26,839 nucleotides of DNA, taken from NCBI GenBank assembly GCA_023432805.1, contig JAEYUG010000118.1, forward strand, positions 1 through 26,839. The letters are read 5' to 3'. Position 1 is the stretch's first letter. Each line of letters opens with the position of its first letter. The notes under the pieces are model-generated. The model had not been told where the DNA came from and ran no database searches. It worked only from the letters and a program-made list of their open reading frames with translations. Source of the DNA: Bacteroidota bacterium (GTDB lineage: Bacteria > Bacteroidota > Ignavibacteria > SZUA-365). The position numbers and the translations under genes are program-made. This document shows, piece by piece, positions 1 to 8,380 of the stretch.

Positions 1-1
1 G

Positions 2-2431
2 GATCGACGCCTGCCATGGCAGTCCGCCGGCGTGCGCGTGGCCGCACCCGGCACGTCGCTCGCCCTCGGGGGAATCCTCGAAGACGGACATGGCGGGGTG
101 TTCATCACGTGGAGTGCGATGGCGGGACCCAATCTCGACATCCTCGCGCAACGACTCGACATCGACGGTCTGCCGCAATGGGGTGTGGACGGCATCACGG
201 TCACGAGCGCGGCGCGCGACCAGCGTGCGCCCGTGGTCGCTTCCGACGGAACAGGCGGGATCATCGTCGCGTGGGAAGATACGCGCAGCGGTACATCCGA
301 CATCCGCGCGCAGCGCATCGATCCCATGGGACGCGCGCTGTGGTCCACCGACGGCACACCGGTCTGCAGTGCGGCGGGAAACCAGATCGCACCTCGCATC
401 GCATCCGACGGCAACGGTGGGGCGTTCGTGGCATGGACGGATCTGGCCACCGACGCAGACATCCTCATGCAGCGCCTCCGTTCCGATGGCACGCGTGCAT
501 GGGGGGAGGATCTGGCCGTGGCTGTGTTTGAAGGACGCCAGCACTCACCCGCACTCACCGCGCATGCCCCCGGAAGCGCTGCGGTCGTCTGGCTCGACGA
601 CCGGGGAGGACGCTCGGCGGTGACCATCCAGATCGTGGATATGACCGCGGGCGAGACCTTTCTCGACGGACTCCGGCTCGCGGTGTCGCCGCTCGCGCAG
701 GAGGGACTCGTCGTCACCGGTGACGGTCTCGGCGGCGTGCTCTCGGCCTGGAGCAGCCGCAGCAGCGACTCGACAGCGGCCGACGTGTACATGGGCCGCG
801 TGCGATCCGACGGCAGCGTGCCCGGATCGGCCACGCAGCTCGGCGAGGCGGTCTGTGCGCTGACGGGATCCGCGCAGTTCGATGTGCAGATGCTTCCCGA
901 TGGTGCCGGCGGCGCATTCGCTGTCTGGCAGGATGCGCGCCCGGGCGCGGGGCACGACATATACATGAGCAGGATCGCCTCCTCGGGATCCACCACGCTC
1001 AATGGCTGGCCGCTCAACGGCATCAAGCTCGCGGGTGCTCTGGGGAAGCAGTTCGCGCCGCGCATGCTGGCGTCGAGTCCCGGCTCCGCGATCGTCGTGT
1101 GGCTTGACGAGCGCGCGGGCACCGGACATCCCACGATCTTCGCACAGCGGGTGGACTGGTGCCCAGTACTGACGGCCACGACCGACACGCTGCACTTCGG
1201 TGCACGACGGGTGCGGGAGACGGCGCTCGACAGCGTGATCGTGCGCAATACCGGTGCACTGCCGCTCGTCGTGACCAACGTGCGACGCACCGTGACCGGC
1301 AACGCATTTCAAGATTATGAGGTCCGTTTATCCTTTCCCCTGCCCTGCACCGTACCGCCCGACTCGATGCTGACAGTGCACGTGGCCTGCACGCCAGGCG
1401 CGGCGGGTCCGCGGCAGGGAGTGTTGCGCATCAACAGCAACGCACCGGTCGATCCTTTCGATCTTCCGCTCATCACCGAGGGCGCCGAGGCGCGCATCAC
1501 CGTGCCGGCACTGCTCGTGCTCGGACCCGTTCGCGTCGGCGGCATGCGCGACACGGTGGTGACCGACCTAATCAGCAATACGGGGGATGTCGACATGACC
1601 ATCACGCGTATCGACATTGAAGGCGAGCATGCGGCCGAGTTCACGCTCCCTGCGCTCGCGCTGCCGCTCGTGCTGCAGCCCGGCCGGTCCGTCGACCTGC
1701 GTTTGCGGGCGGCACCGGCGGGCGAGGGCGGACGCAATGCGGTGCTGCGTTTTGCAAGCAACGCAGACGACACCCTCAAGAGCATGGCCGTGAGTGTGGC
1801 CGGGGGAGTGCCCCGCCTCCGTACTGCGCCGCTGGCCATGCATTTCGATCCCGTCACCATCGGCGGTGCGCAGACGCTGCAGCTGGCGATCGAGAACAGT
1901 GGACTCGTGGATCTGGAGGTGCGCGGTACGCGCATCGAGGGCGGCAATGCCGATCAGTTCCGCCTCGGAACGCTCACACTTGGCTTCGTCGTGCCGGGGG
2001 AATCCATGAAGGTCACCGTGACGTTTCTCCCCACGCTGGTGGGTGTGCAGCGCAGCACGCTCTTCGTCGATAGCGACGACCCCTCCTCTCCCGCCAGCCT
2101 GCTCATCGATGGCAACGGGCTGATGGTCGGTCTGACGCAGCCCCCGACGATCCCCGCCGCACCTGTGCTCACTGCCTATCCCTCGCCCTATCGGGCGTCT
2201 GCCGGTGCACCGCTGACGCTGCGCGTCATGATCGAGCGTCCGGGCAGCACCTCGATCGAGATCGTGGATCCCGCAGGACGCATCCGTGCGCATCTCACCG
2301 TAACGTTCAGTACATCAGGTCTTCAGACGATCTCCCTGCCGGTGTCGCGGCTTGCACCGCTTCCGCCCGGACTGTACATCCTTCGCCTCGCCGGCACACC
2401 CGCGACCGCGCCGATCATACTCCTGCGCTGA
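2..2431 (+). CDS. T9SS-sorted secreted protein with choice-of-anchor-D domains (5' end missing)
   Basis: The reading frame is open to the window edge. Its first residues continue the repeat seen further in (LPWQSAG before VRVAAPG matches LPQWGVDGITV and ALWSTDGTPV), so the true start lies upstream and the GTG at 32 is not the start. Up to about base 1150 it holds imperfect repeats of the form 'QR-D--G--W--DG--V ... P-I--DG-GG-F-AW-D', probably a beta-propeller-like or repetitive beta fold. Bases about 1160-2120 hold three Ig-like domains of the ASPM/SPD-2/Hydin (choice-of-anchor D) type, recognisable by 'LHFG---V-----D-VIV-NTG--PL'. The last 90 residues (YPSPYRASAGAPL ... LPPGLYILRL) form a T9SS type A sorting domain, expected to be removed at the cell surface. 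Substrate or partner is unknown. The stop is 38 bases from the stop of the convergent sulfurtransferase gene. Confidence 0.85.
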   Translation, partial: DRRLPWQSAGVRVAAPGTSLALGGILEDGHGGVFITWSAMAGPNLDILAQRLDIDGLPQWGVDGITVTSAARDQRAPVVASDGTGGIIVAWEDTRSGTSDIRAQRIDPMGRALWSTDGTPVCSAAGNQIAPRIASDGNGGAFVAWTDLATDADILMQRLRSDGTRAWGEDLAVAVFEGRQHSPALTAHAPGSAAVVWLDDRGGRSAVTIQIVDMTAGETFLDGLRLAVSPLAQEGLVVTGDGLGGVLSAWSSRSSDSTAADVYMGRVRSDGSVPGSATQLGEAVCALTGSAQFDVQMLPDGAGGAFAVWQDARPGAGHDIYMSRIASSGSTTLNGWPLNGIKLAGALGKQFAPRMLASSPGSAIVVWLDERAGTGHPTIFAQRVDWCPVLTATTDTLHFGARRVRETALDSVIVRNTGALPLVVTNVRRTVTGNAFQDYEVRLSFPLPCTVPPDSMLTVHVACTPGAAGPRQGVLRINSNAPVDPFDLPLITEGAEARITVPALLVLGPVRVGGMRDTVVTDLISNTGDVDMTITRIDIEGEHAAEFTLPALALPLVLQPGRSVDLRLRAAPAGEGGRNAVLRFASNADDTLKSMAVSVAGGVPRLRTAPLAMHFDPVTIGGAQTLQLAIENSGLVDLEVRGTRIEGGNADQFRLGTLTLGFVVPGESMKVTVTFLPTLVGVQRSTLFVDSDDPSSPASLLIDGNGLMVGLTQPPTIPAAPVLTAYPSPYRASAGAPLTLRVMIERPGSTSIEIVDPAGRIRAHLTVTFSTSGLQTISLPVSRLAPLPPGLYILRLAGTPATAPIILLR

Positions 2432-2469
2432 TCGCGTGCAACCGTTTCCGCAGGGGTGAGGGTATGGAA

Positions 2470-3309
2470 TCATCCGGTCGCGATGGGATGGTCGGGCCAG
2501 GAGATCCAGTCGCTCCAGCTGCCCACGTACAGTCTCGGTATGGCGCGTCCTGCAGCAACCATCGCCAACACGTTCACGCAGGCGGTCACCCCCGAACCGC
2601 ACATCATGACGGCATCGTCGGGCACATCGGCGAAGCGCGCAGCCAGCTGATCGGGAGTGAGGAAGTACCCGTGTGCATCCAGATTCCCCTGCCAGGGGAG
2701 GTTGTGCGCGCCGGGGATGTGTCCGGCGATGGGATCGAGGGTTTCGTTGCGTCCCTGATAGCGATCCTCGGCGCGGGCATCGCAGAGGAAGCCTCCTTCG
2801 CGCAGCAATGTGCGCACGCCATCGACATCCACGACGAGATGCGAACGGGGAGCGCCCTCGAAGCGCGGCGCGCGCTTCCGCTGTGTGTATTCGGGAATGA
2901 AGCGGAGTTCGAGGGGAGCCCGGTCGCGGTTCCATGCCTCCCATCCTCCATCGAGTACCTGAACCAAGTCATGCCCCATCCATCGCAGCAGCCACCAGAG
3001 ACGCGCGGCATAGGCGCCCCCTCCGTCGTCATACGTGACGACATGCGTGCGCTGCTGCTCGATGCCGAGCTGGGACAAGATGCCGATCAGCCGCGCGGGA
3101 TCGGGCAGAGGATGGCGGCCGCCGTGGGGACCCGGCACCGCGCTCATGTGCAGATCGAGCGACACGTAGACGGCACCGGGAATGCGCGAACGGGCATAAT
3201 CGCGTCCGTTGCGCGCGGGATCGTCGAGTGTGAATCGGCAATCGATGATCAGCAGTTCCGGATCGCCGATGCGAGCACGCAACGCGGCGACAGTGATGAT
3301 GGGATGCAT
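2470..3309 (-). CDS. sseA: 3-mercaptopyruvate/thiosulfate sulfurtransferase (two rhodanese domains)
   Basis: Predicted to move a sulfane sulfur from 3-mercaptopyruvate or thiosulfate to an acceptor, through a cysteine persulfide, in the cytoplasm. It has two rhodanese domains (about residues 5-130 and 155-275). The catalytic loop is CGSGVTA in the second domain (Cys237 counted from this start), the six-residue loop typical of mercaptopyruvate sulfurtransferases. In the first domain the equivalent loop is YDDGGG without cysteine, the usual inactive domain. Length (279 aa) is normal. Two starts are possible. An ATG at 3315 overlaps the terC stop (ATGA) but sits one base from the AGGAGG. The ATG at 3309 sits 7 bases from the same AGGAGG and is preferred. 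It is the last gene of the run aminotransferase-glgA-terC-sseA, and no terminator hairpin is visible after it. Confidence 0.9.
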   Translation of the reverse strand: MHPIITVAALRARIGDPELLIIDCRFTLDDPARNGRDYARSRIPGAVYVSLDLHMSAVPGPHGGRHPLPDPARLIGILSQLGIEQQRTHVVTYDDGGGAYAARLWWLLRWMGHDLVQVLDGGWEAWNRDRAPLELRFIPEYTQRKRAPRFEGAPRSHLVVDVDGVRTLLREGGFLCDARAEDRYQGRNETLDPIAGHIPGAHNLPWQGNLDAHGYFLTPDQLAARFADVPDDAVMMCGSGVTACVNVLAMVAAGRAIPRLYVGSWSDWISWPDHPIATG

Positions 3310-3311
3310 GC

Positions 3312-4070
3312 TCATGCCTCCTTTCCTGTGCCGGGGATGTGGGGAGTTCGGAGTTCGATGGGTCGCATGGCACGGCCTCGGATCTTCATATTGAGCATCT
3401 CAACGAACACCGAGAAGGCCATTGCGAAGTAGATGTAGCCCTTCGGGATGTGCTGGTGGAAGCTCTCGACCACGAGTGTGAAGCCAATCAGGAGCAGAAA
3501 GCTGAGCGCAAGCATCTTGATGGTGGGATGCTTCTCGACGAAGGCCGAGATGCGCGTGGCCGACACCATCATGAATGCGACGGCGATGATCACGGCCGCA
3601 ATCATCACGCCTATCTGCTGTGCCATGCCGATGGCGGTGATCACCGAGTCGAGCGAGAAGACGATGTCGAGCAGGAGGATCTGGGTGATCACACCCGCGA
3701 ACGAGACGCGCGCCATCACATCACTGCCGTGCTGTTCCCCCTCGAGCCGGTCGTGGATTTCCATCACGCTCTTGACGAGCAGGAAGAGTCCGCCCAGCAA
3801 CAGGATCAGATCGCGTCCGCTGATCTCCTGTCCCGCCACGGTGAAGAGCGGAGCGACCAGACTCATGATCCACCCCAGCGCGAGTAGCAGGAGCACGCGC
3901 ATGACCATCGCGAGCGCGAGGCCGATCAACTGCGCACGCGCACGTTGCGCATGCGGCAGCTTGCCGGTGAGGATGGAGATGAAGATGATGTTGTCGATGC
4001 CCAGCACGATCTCCAGAACGGTGAGCGTGAGCAGGGCGATCCATGCCTGGGGATCCGCGAGAAATTCCAT
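3312..4070 (-). CDS. TerC-family integral membrane protein
   Basis: A 252-residue, strongly hydrophobic protein with about seven predicted membrane segments. The TerC signatures are EIVLGIDN (residues 20-27) in the first segment and LDIVFSLDSV (about 134-143) in the middle, whose acidic residues are thought to take part in metal handling. TerC-family members are linked to tellurite resistance and, in several bacteria, to manganese export or metal loading of exported enzymes. The specific substrate here cannot be read from the sequence. The gene starts 6 bases after the glgA stop and its own stop overlaps the next start as ATGA, so it is almost certainly co-transcribed. No Shine-Dalgarno is visible, which fits translational coupling. 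Confidence 0.92.
   Translation of the reverse strand: MEFLADPQAWIALLTLTVLEIVLGIDNIIFISILTGKLPHAQRARAQLIGLALAMVMRVLLLLALGWIMSLVAPLFTVAGQEISGRDLILLLGGLFLLVKSVMEIHDRLEGEQHGSDVMARVSFAGVITQILLLDIVFSLDSVITAIGMAQQIGVMIAAVIIAVAFMMVSATRISAFVEKHPTIKMLALSFLLLIGFTLVVESFHQHIPKGYIYFAMAFSVFVEMLNMKIRGRAMRPIELRTPHIPGTGKEA
3317..3322 (-). promoter_or_regulatory. Shine-Dalgarno AGGAGG deciding the sseA start
   Basis: On the minus strand GGAAAGGAGG precedes two closely spaced in-frame ATGs. The spacer is 1 base to the first (3315) and 7 to the second (3309), so the second is the likely start. The first may still be used by termination-reinitiation, because it overlaps the terC stop as ATGA. Confidence 0.6.
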
Positions 4071-4076
4071 CTATGA

Positions 4077-5516
4077 TCAGCGTGTCAGAGTGTGGTACAG
4101 ATCGAGATACTGTGCGGCACTGTGCCGCCATGAAAAGTCCTCTGCCATTCCGCGCCGTTGCATGGCACGCCATGCAACGGGGTCGGCGAAGCGCGCGCAG
4201 GCGCGGCGCATGGTGTCGAGCAGCGCACTCGGAACGGGAGTGATGAAGCTGAACCCGGTGCCGTCTTGATGCTCGTCGACGTCGCGCACGGTGTCGGAGA
4301 GTCCGCCGGTGCGCCGCACCACCGGCACGGTGCCGTAAGCGAGACTGTACATCTGGTTGAGTCCGCACGGCTCGTAGAGCGAGGGCATGAGAAAGATGTC
4401 GGCCCCTGCCGTGATGCGGTGCGCAAGCTGATTGTTGAATCCCACATGCACGGCCACACGATCGGGCCATGCATGCGCCGCACGGGTGAAGAAACTCTCG
4501 ATGTGCGCATCGCCGCTGCCGAGCACAACGAAGCGGACGTCCTCGTGCATCAGCTCCTCGAACACGGGCATGAGCAGGGTGAAGCCCTTCTGTTCGGCGA
4601 AGCGGCTGACGATGCCGACGACAGGTGCGTCGCCGGGGGGAAGCGCCATCTGCGCGAGCAGTGCGTCGCGGTTCAGACGCTTCCGCTCGAGGGTTGCGGC
4701 ATCGTAGGGGGCCACGATGTGCGAATCGGCAGTGGGACTCCATTCCTCCGGCTCGATGCCGTTGACGATCCCCAGCACATCCGCTCCCCGCTCGACGAGC
4801 ACGCCCTCGAGTCCGTGCCCGTGCTCGGGCGTGCAGATCTCGCGCGCGTAGGTCGGGCTCACGGTGGTGACGACATCGGCAAGCATGATGCCGGCCTTGA
4901 GCATGCTGAAGGAGCCGTGGAATTCGAAGGGTGAGAAGGGCGCCATGCTGCCCTCCGGGAGCCCCGCGCGCACGGCGGCCTCAGGCGCGAAGCGGCCCTG
5001 GTAGCCGATGTTGTGGATGGTCATCACGGTGCGTGTCGCGGAGAAGAGGCGGTCCCACGCATACGCACCGCGCACGAACGCGGGCAACAGCCCGGTCTGC
5101 CAGTCGTTGCAGTGCAGGATGTCGGGTGCGATCGCGAGACGCTGCATGGCGGTGAGCACGGCGTGCTGGAAGAAGATGAACCGTGCGTCCTCATCCCAGT
5201 CGTTCGTGTACAGCCGCCCGCGATGGAAGCAGGTTGGCGCGTCGATGAAGTACGCGCGCGCACCCTCGGGGCCGTGCGCACAGGTCCAGAGTGTGAAGGG
5301 GATGGAGGTCATGCCGACGAGCACGGGCACTTCGCGCACCACGTCGATGCGCTCGAGTCCGTGATCGGCGGGGTGCACGCTGTCATACAGCGGAAGCCAC
5401 ACACTGACGTCATGCCCTGCTGCAGCCAATGCCCGCGGCAGCGCGCCTGCCACGTCGGCGAGTCCGCCGGTCTTTGCATAGGGCACGCATTCACTTGCCA
5501 CGAAGCAGATGTTCAT
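4077..5516 (-). CDS. glgA: Glycogen synthase (ADP-glucose starch synthase family, GT5)
   Basis: Transfers glucose from ADP-glucose to the non-reducing end of an alpha-1,4-glucan in the cytoplasm. The 479-residue length is standard. N-terminal half: KTGGL (residues 15-19), the ADP-glucose-binding motif, then HCNDWQTG (about 135-142) and HNIGYQG (about 168-174). C-terminal half: FAEQKG (about 306-311), EPCGLNQ (382-388) and RRTGGL (401-406), which bind the nucleotide sugar and contain the conserved glutamate. The ATG at 5516 is preceded by GAGGG at suitable distance. It lies 53 bases downstream of the aminotransferase gene and 6 bases before terC. No other glycogen gene is in view, so it sits away from a glg cluster. 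Confidence 0.95.
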   Translation of the reverse strand: MNICFVASECVPYAKTGGLADVAGALPRALAAAGHDVSVWLPLYDSVHPADHGLERIDVVREVPVLVGMTSIPFTLWTCAHGPEGARAYFIDAPTCFHRGRLYTNDWDEDARFIFFQHAVLTAMQRLAIAPDILHCNDWQTGLLPAFVRGAYAWDRLFSATRTVMTIHNIGYQGRFAPEAAVRAGLPEGSMAPFSPFEFHGSFSMLKAGIMLADVVTTVSPTYAREICTPEHGHGLEGVLVERGADVLGIVNGIEPEEWSPTADSHIVAPYDAATLERKRLNRDALLAQMALPPGDAPVVGIVSRFAEQKGFTLLMPVFEELMHEDVRFVVLGSGDAHIESFFTRAAHAWPDRVAVHVGFNNQLAHRITAGADIFLMPSLYEPCGLNQMYSLAYGTVPVVRRTGGLSDTVRDVDEHQDGTGFSFITPVPSALLDTMRRACARFADPVAWRAMQRRGMAEDFSWRHSAAQYLDLYHTLTR

Positions 5517-5569
5517 GGAGGATCCCTCGATTCAGTCCTGGGTGGTGTCGGCTACCTGGTATGGACGCG

Positions 5570-7024
5570 TCAGCTCGCCTCGCCGACCTGCGTGATCATC
5601 GTCGCGGTTCGGAACGAAAAGTGCGGGAACCACGCGCCGAAGTCGTAGGTGAAGTTGCGCGGCCACCAGCTTCCCGACGCCGTGTCGATCTGATAGTCGC
5701 CACGGATCTCACCGCGTGCGATGCGGACGAGGGCGTCGACGAGCCGATCGACGTCTTCCTGATTGTTGTAGCAGCCGAAGCTTGCACGCACCATGCCGGG
5801 CAGGTTCGTACGGTCACCGGCGAGAATCTCGTTGGTGATGTCCTTCGCCTTCTCCTCGTCGAACTGCAGGAGACGCTTGACGTAGGGATGTGCGCAGAAG
5901 CAGCCGTTGCGCACGCCGATACCCGCCTCCGCACTGAGGATGGCGGCAACCTGCGCGTGCGGCACTCCGTCGAGTTCGAAGGCGATGACGCCGACCTTGT
6001 CCTTGAGCTGTGCGGGGTCGGTGGGGCCGTAGATCTTCAGTCCCGGCACCTCCTGCATGCGTGCAATGGCGTAGCTGACGAGCTCGTGTTCGTGTCGTGC
6101 GATAGCGTCCATCCCCACGGCTTCCAGCATGTGGATGGCGGCGGCGAGGGCCACCGCGCCGGGCACGTTGGGGCTGCCGGCCTCCTCCTTTGCGGGCGGC
6201 GCGCTGTAGGCGACGAAGTCTTCCTCCACGATCTCGACCACGCCGCCGCCGACCATGTCGGGGTCGCCTTCCATGAAGTACGATCGGGAACCCACGAGCA
6301 CGCCGATGCCGTAGGGCGCGTACATCTTGTGGGCGGAATAGGCGATGAAGTCGATGTGACCCGGGTCGTCATCGTCCCGCACATCGATGCGGCGATGGGG
6401 GGCAAGCTGCGCGGCATCGACGAACATGAGCGCGCCGTGTGCGTGGGCGATCCGTGCCAGATCGTGAATGGGATTGCAGATGCCGGAGATGTTGGAAGCG
6501 CCCGTCACGGCGAGGAAGCGGACATGGCCCTTGTGTTCGTCGAAGGCGCGGTGCAGCGCATCCATGTCGAGGAAGCCGAGGTCGTCGACTCCGACGTGCA
6601 CGACGCGGGCATGGCGTCGCCAGGGCAGATCGTTGGAGTGGTGCTCCATGAGCGTGGTGATGACCACGTCGCCTTCGCGCCACTGGCAGCGGTTGGCGAG
6701 CTTGTTGACAACCTCGGTGGTGTTCTTGCCGAAGATGACCGTGTTGGTGTCGAGGTTGGCGCCGACGAAGCGCCCCGCAATGTGATGCGCCTCGTCGAAG
6801 ACCTGCGTGGCGAGCAGCGACTTGAATCCCGTTCCCCGGTGCACGCCCGAATAGTACTGCATGAAATCGCTGACGACATCATTGACATGCGTGAAGGCCG
6901 GCGTGGAGGCTCCGTTGTCGAGAAAGACATAGGGCACGCGCGTGCCGTCAAGCAGGGGAACGACGGTGTCGATGCCGGAGATGTTGGGGCGGAGGTCGGC
7001 GAGGGTCCAGTTGCAGTGCTGCAT
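5570..7024 (-). CDS. Class V aminotransferase, SufS/CsdA cysteine desulfurase-like
   Basis: A PLP enzyme of the cysteine desulfurase/isopenicillin-N epimerase fold, 484 aa. Visible family features: FLDNGASTP near the N-terminus, EHHSN (127-131) with the cofactor-stacking histidine, VDAAQLAPH (202-210), the Schiff-base lysine in YSAHKMYAPYG (Lys233), and RNGCFCAHP (372-380), where SufS proteins carry the catalytic cysteine loop. Two cysteines (375, 377) sit there instead of the usual RTGHHCA. The protein is about 80 residues longer than typical SufS, with a C-terminal tail rich in aromatic residues. A desulfurase role is likely but not certain, because no sufBCD or iscU is nearby. The ATG at 7024 is preferred; a TTG at 7066 in frame lies at or before the predicted transcription start. 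Confidence 0.85.
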   Translation of the reverse strand: MQHCNWTLADLRPNISGIDTVVPLLDGTRVPYVFLDNGASTPAFTHVNDVVSDFMQYYSGVHRGTGFKSLLATQVFDEAHHIAGRFVGANLDTNTVIFGKNTTEVVNKLANRCQWREGDVVITTLMEHHSNDLPWRRHARVVHVGVDDLGFLDMDALHRAFDEHKGHVRFLAVTGASNISGICNPIHDLARIAHAHGALMFVDAAQLAPHRRIDVRDDDDPGHIDFIAYSAHKMYAPYGIGVLVGSRSYFMEGDPDMVGGGVVEIVEEDFVAYSAPPAKEEAGSPNVPGAVALAAAIHMLEAVGMDAIARHEHELVSYAIARMQEVPGLKIYGPTDPAQLKDKVGVIAFELDGVPHAQVAAILSAEAGIGVRNGCFCAHPYVKRLLQFDEEKAKDITNEILAGDRTNLPGMVRASFGCYNNQEDVDRLVDALVRIARGEIRGDYQIDTASGSWWPRNFTYDFGAWFPHFSFRTATMITQVGEAS

Positions 7025-7070
7025 GGTGATCGGGATTCGGGTGGGGTGGTCGGAGGCGGATCTCAACCTG

Positions 7071-7103
7071 CGAAAATACCGGAATGCCGGGCGGCGTGCA
7101 AAA
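7071..7103 (-). promoter_or_regulatory. Possible Bacteroidota-type promoter for the aminotransferase-glgA-terC-sseA run
   Basis: On the minus strand TTTTG (7103-7099) and TATTTTCG (7078-7071) are 20 bases apart. They resemble the -33 TTTG and -7 TAnnTTTG elements with one mismatch in the second. This would put the transcription start near 7064, just upstream of the ATG at 7024. Confidence 0.35.
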
Positions 7104-7110
7104 CAACGCA

Positions 7111-7187
7111 GGAGGACGGACGCCCTCGTCCGTCATTGACGACTGTTCAATGGACGCAGGGTGGACGAGAGCGTCCACTGACCGTTC
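7111..7187 (+). repeat. Dispersed hairpin element, copy A (two hairpins)
   Basis: The first hairpin is GACGGACG (7115-7122), loop CCCT, CGTCCGTC (7127-7134). The second is GTGGACG (7161-7167), loop AGAG, CGTCCAC (7172-7178). The copy ends with a TGACCGTTC segment that recurs at the end of copy C. It lies in the divergent region between the aminotransferase and rplM genes, upstream of the rplM promoter. The conserved core is GGAGGACGGACGCCCTCGTC followed by CGTCATTGACGA. Confidence 0.8.
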
Positions 7188-7202
7188 GGCGTCCGTTCTC
7201 CC

Positions 7203-7220
7203 GTACATGATAATATGTAC
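7203..7220. promoter_or_regulatory. Inverted repeat GTACAT-N6-ATGTAC
   Basis: A perfect 6-bp inverted repeat around GATAAT, AT-rich in an otherwise GC-rich region, in the divergent spacer between the aminotransferase and rplM genes. It could be a repressor or activator site. No regulator can be named from the sequence. Confidence 0.35.
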
Positions 7221-7313
7221 CGCGGGCGGGCGGGAGCGGAGGCTTCCCCTAGATCGGATCGGGTCGGCATGTGGCATGTTGCCGCTGTTTTGTATAGAAT
7301 TCGATCTGTTGGC

Positions 7314-7344
7314 TTGACTTTTTCCGCTCCATCCCCTTACTTTG
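7314..7344 (+). promoter_or_regulatory. Promoter of the rplM-rpsI operon
   Basis: TTGACT (7314-7319) and TTACTTTG (7337-7344) are separated by 17 bases, close to the Bacteroidota consensus TTG ... TAnnTTTG with one mismatch. The leader to the rplM ATG is about 45 bases. The same two elements with the same 17-base spacing stand before the secreted-protein gene at 18588. Confidence 0.65.
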
Positions 7345-7393
7345 TAGTTCGGTTCATTTTTTCCGGACACTCACTCGATTCAAAGGCAACCAT

Positions 7394-7843
7394 ATGAGTA
7401 ATCTGACCACCGCAAGAACGTTTCATGCACGAGAAGTGGATGTCGACAAGAAGTGGCATGTGATCGACGCCAACGGCATGGTGCTTGGACGTCTGGCGGC
7501 CGCGGTGGCGCGCGTACTGCGCGGCAAGCACAAGCCCATCTTCAGTCCGCACCTCGACACCGGAGATTTCGTGATCGTGATCAACGCTGACAAGGTGCGT
7601 GTGACGGGCAAGCGGGAAGAGCAGAAGTCGTATTTTTCGTATTCGGGTTATCCGGGTGGCGACAAGGTGCGCATGTTCAAGGATCTGATCCACAAGAATC
7701 CCCGTTTCGTCATCGAGCATGCGGTACGCGGCATGTTGCCGCACAACCGGCTTGGTCGTCGAATCTTCAAGAAGCTGAAAGTGTACGCCGGTGCGGAGCA
7801 TCCCCATGCTGCGCAGAAGCCGGACGTGATGAAGATCGACTGA
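7394..7843 (+). CDS. rplM: 50S ribosomal protein L13
   Basis: Component of the large ribosomal subunit, 149 aa, normal length. Characteristic stretches are WHVIDANGMVLGRLAA near the start, HKPIFSPHLDTGDFVIVINA in the centre, and the C-terminal HNRLGRRIFKKLKVYAGAEH followed by PHAAQKP. The start ATG is the first after a Bacteroidota-type promoter. It is followed after 92 bases by rpsI, the conserved pairing in nearly all bacteria. The spacer holds a small hairpin, GTACGG (7865-7870)/CCGTAC (7876-7881). Confidence 0.98.
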   Translation: MSNLTTARTFHAREVDVDKKWHVIDANGMVLGRLAAAVARVLRGKHKPIFSPHLDTGDFVIVINADKVRVTGKREEQKSYFSYSGYPGGDKVRMFKDLIHKNPRFVIEHAVRGMLPHNRLGRRIFKKLKVYAGAEHPHAAQKPDVMKID

Positions 7844-7935
7844 TTGCGCATCACCGGGTGCGTGGTACGGCGGGTCCGTACGGCGCGTCCGTCCTTTGAA
7901 TCGAAATCCCTCGCAGTTTCCCGTCAAGGTATCAC

Positions 7936-8337
7936 ATGAAGCAGCTTGAAGTAAAACATACGATTCACGTCGGTCGCCGCAAGACAGCGGTCGCACGTTC
8001 GTTCATCATGCCGGGCACGGGCAAGATCACGGTCAACGGCCGTACGCTCGATGCATACTTCCCGACGCAGACACTGCTCGACGATGTGCGCTCGCCGTTC
8101 ACCGCCACCGAGACGAACGGTCAGTTCGACACGGTGGTGCGTGTGCGCGGTGGCGGCACGGTCGGCCAGGCCGGCGCGGTGAAGCTGAGCATTGCACGCG
8201 CACTCGTCCATCTGGCCTCGGAGTACCGGCCGATGCTGCGTCGCACGCGTCTGCTCACACGCGACTCGCGCATGGTCGAACGCAAGAAATACGGTCAGAA
8301 GAAGGCCCGCAAGCGCTTCCAGTTCTCCAAGCGCTGA
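7936..8337 (+). CDS. rpsI: 30S ribosomal protein S9
   Basis: Small-subunit protein, 133 aa. It has the family motif GRRKTAVAR (residues 13-21), the central GGGTVGQAGAVKLSIARAL, and the hallmark basic tail ending KRFQFSKR, whose last residue contacts the P-site tRNA in known ribosomes. AAGG stands a few bases before the ATG. It is the second gene of the rplM-rpsI operon and is followed by a GC-rich hairpin. Confidence 0.98.
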   Translation: MKQLEVKHTIHVGRRKTAVARSFIMPGTGKITVNGRTLDAYFPTQTLLDDVRSPFTATETNGQFDTVVRVRGGGTVGQAGAVKLSIARALVHLASEYRPMLRRTRLLTRDSRMVERKKYGQKKARKRFQFSKR

Positions 8338-8351
8338 TGCACGTTCTTCGC

Positions 8352-8380
8352 CGCGGGGCTGCCTGACCAGGAGCCCCGCG
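8352..8380 (+). terminator. Hairpin after rpsI
   Basis: CGCGGGGCT (8352-8360), an 11-base loop, then AGCCCCGCG (8372-8380): a perfect 9-bp stem 14 bases after the rpsI stop. Only TTG follows, without a T-run. It is either a weak terminator or an RNA-processing or attenuation hairpin between rpsI and rpsB. Confidence 0.55.

Noticed and set aside
5429..7210. 593-codon plus-strand frame opposite the aminotransferase
   Set aside because: Antisense shadow; the minus-strand protein has all PLP-enzyme motifs.
7861..7895. Further copy of the dispersed hairpin element in the rplM-rpsI spacer (GCGTCCGTCC)
   Set aside because: Only about ten bases match, and the partner arm is missing.
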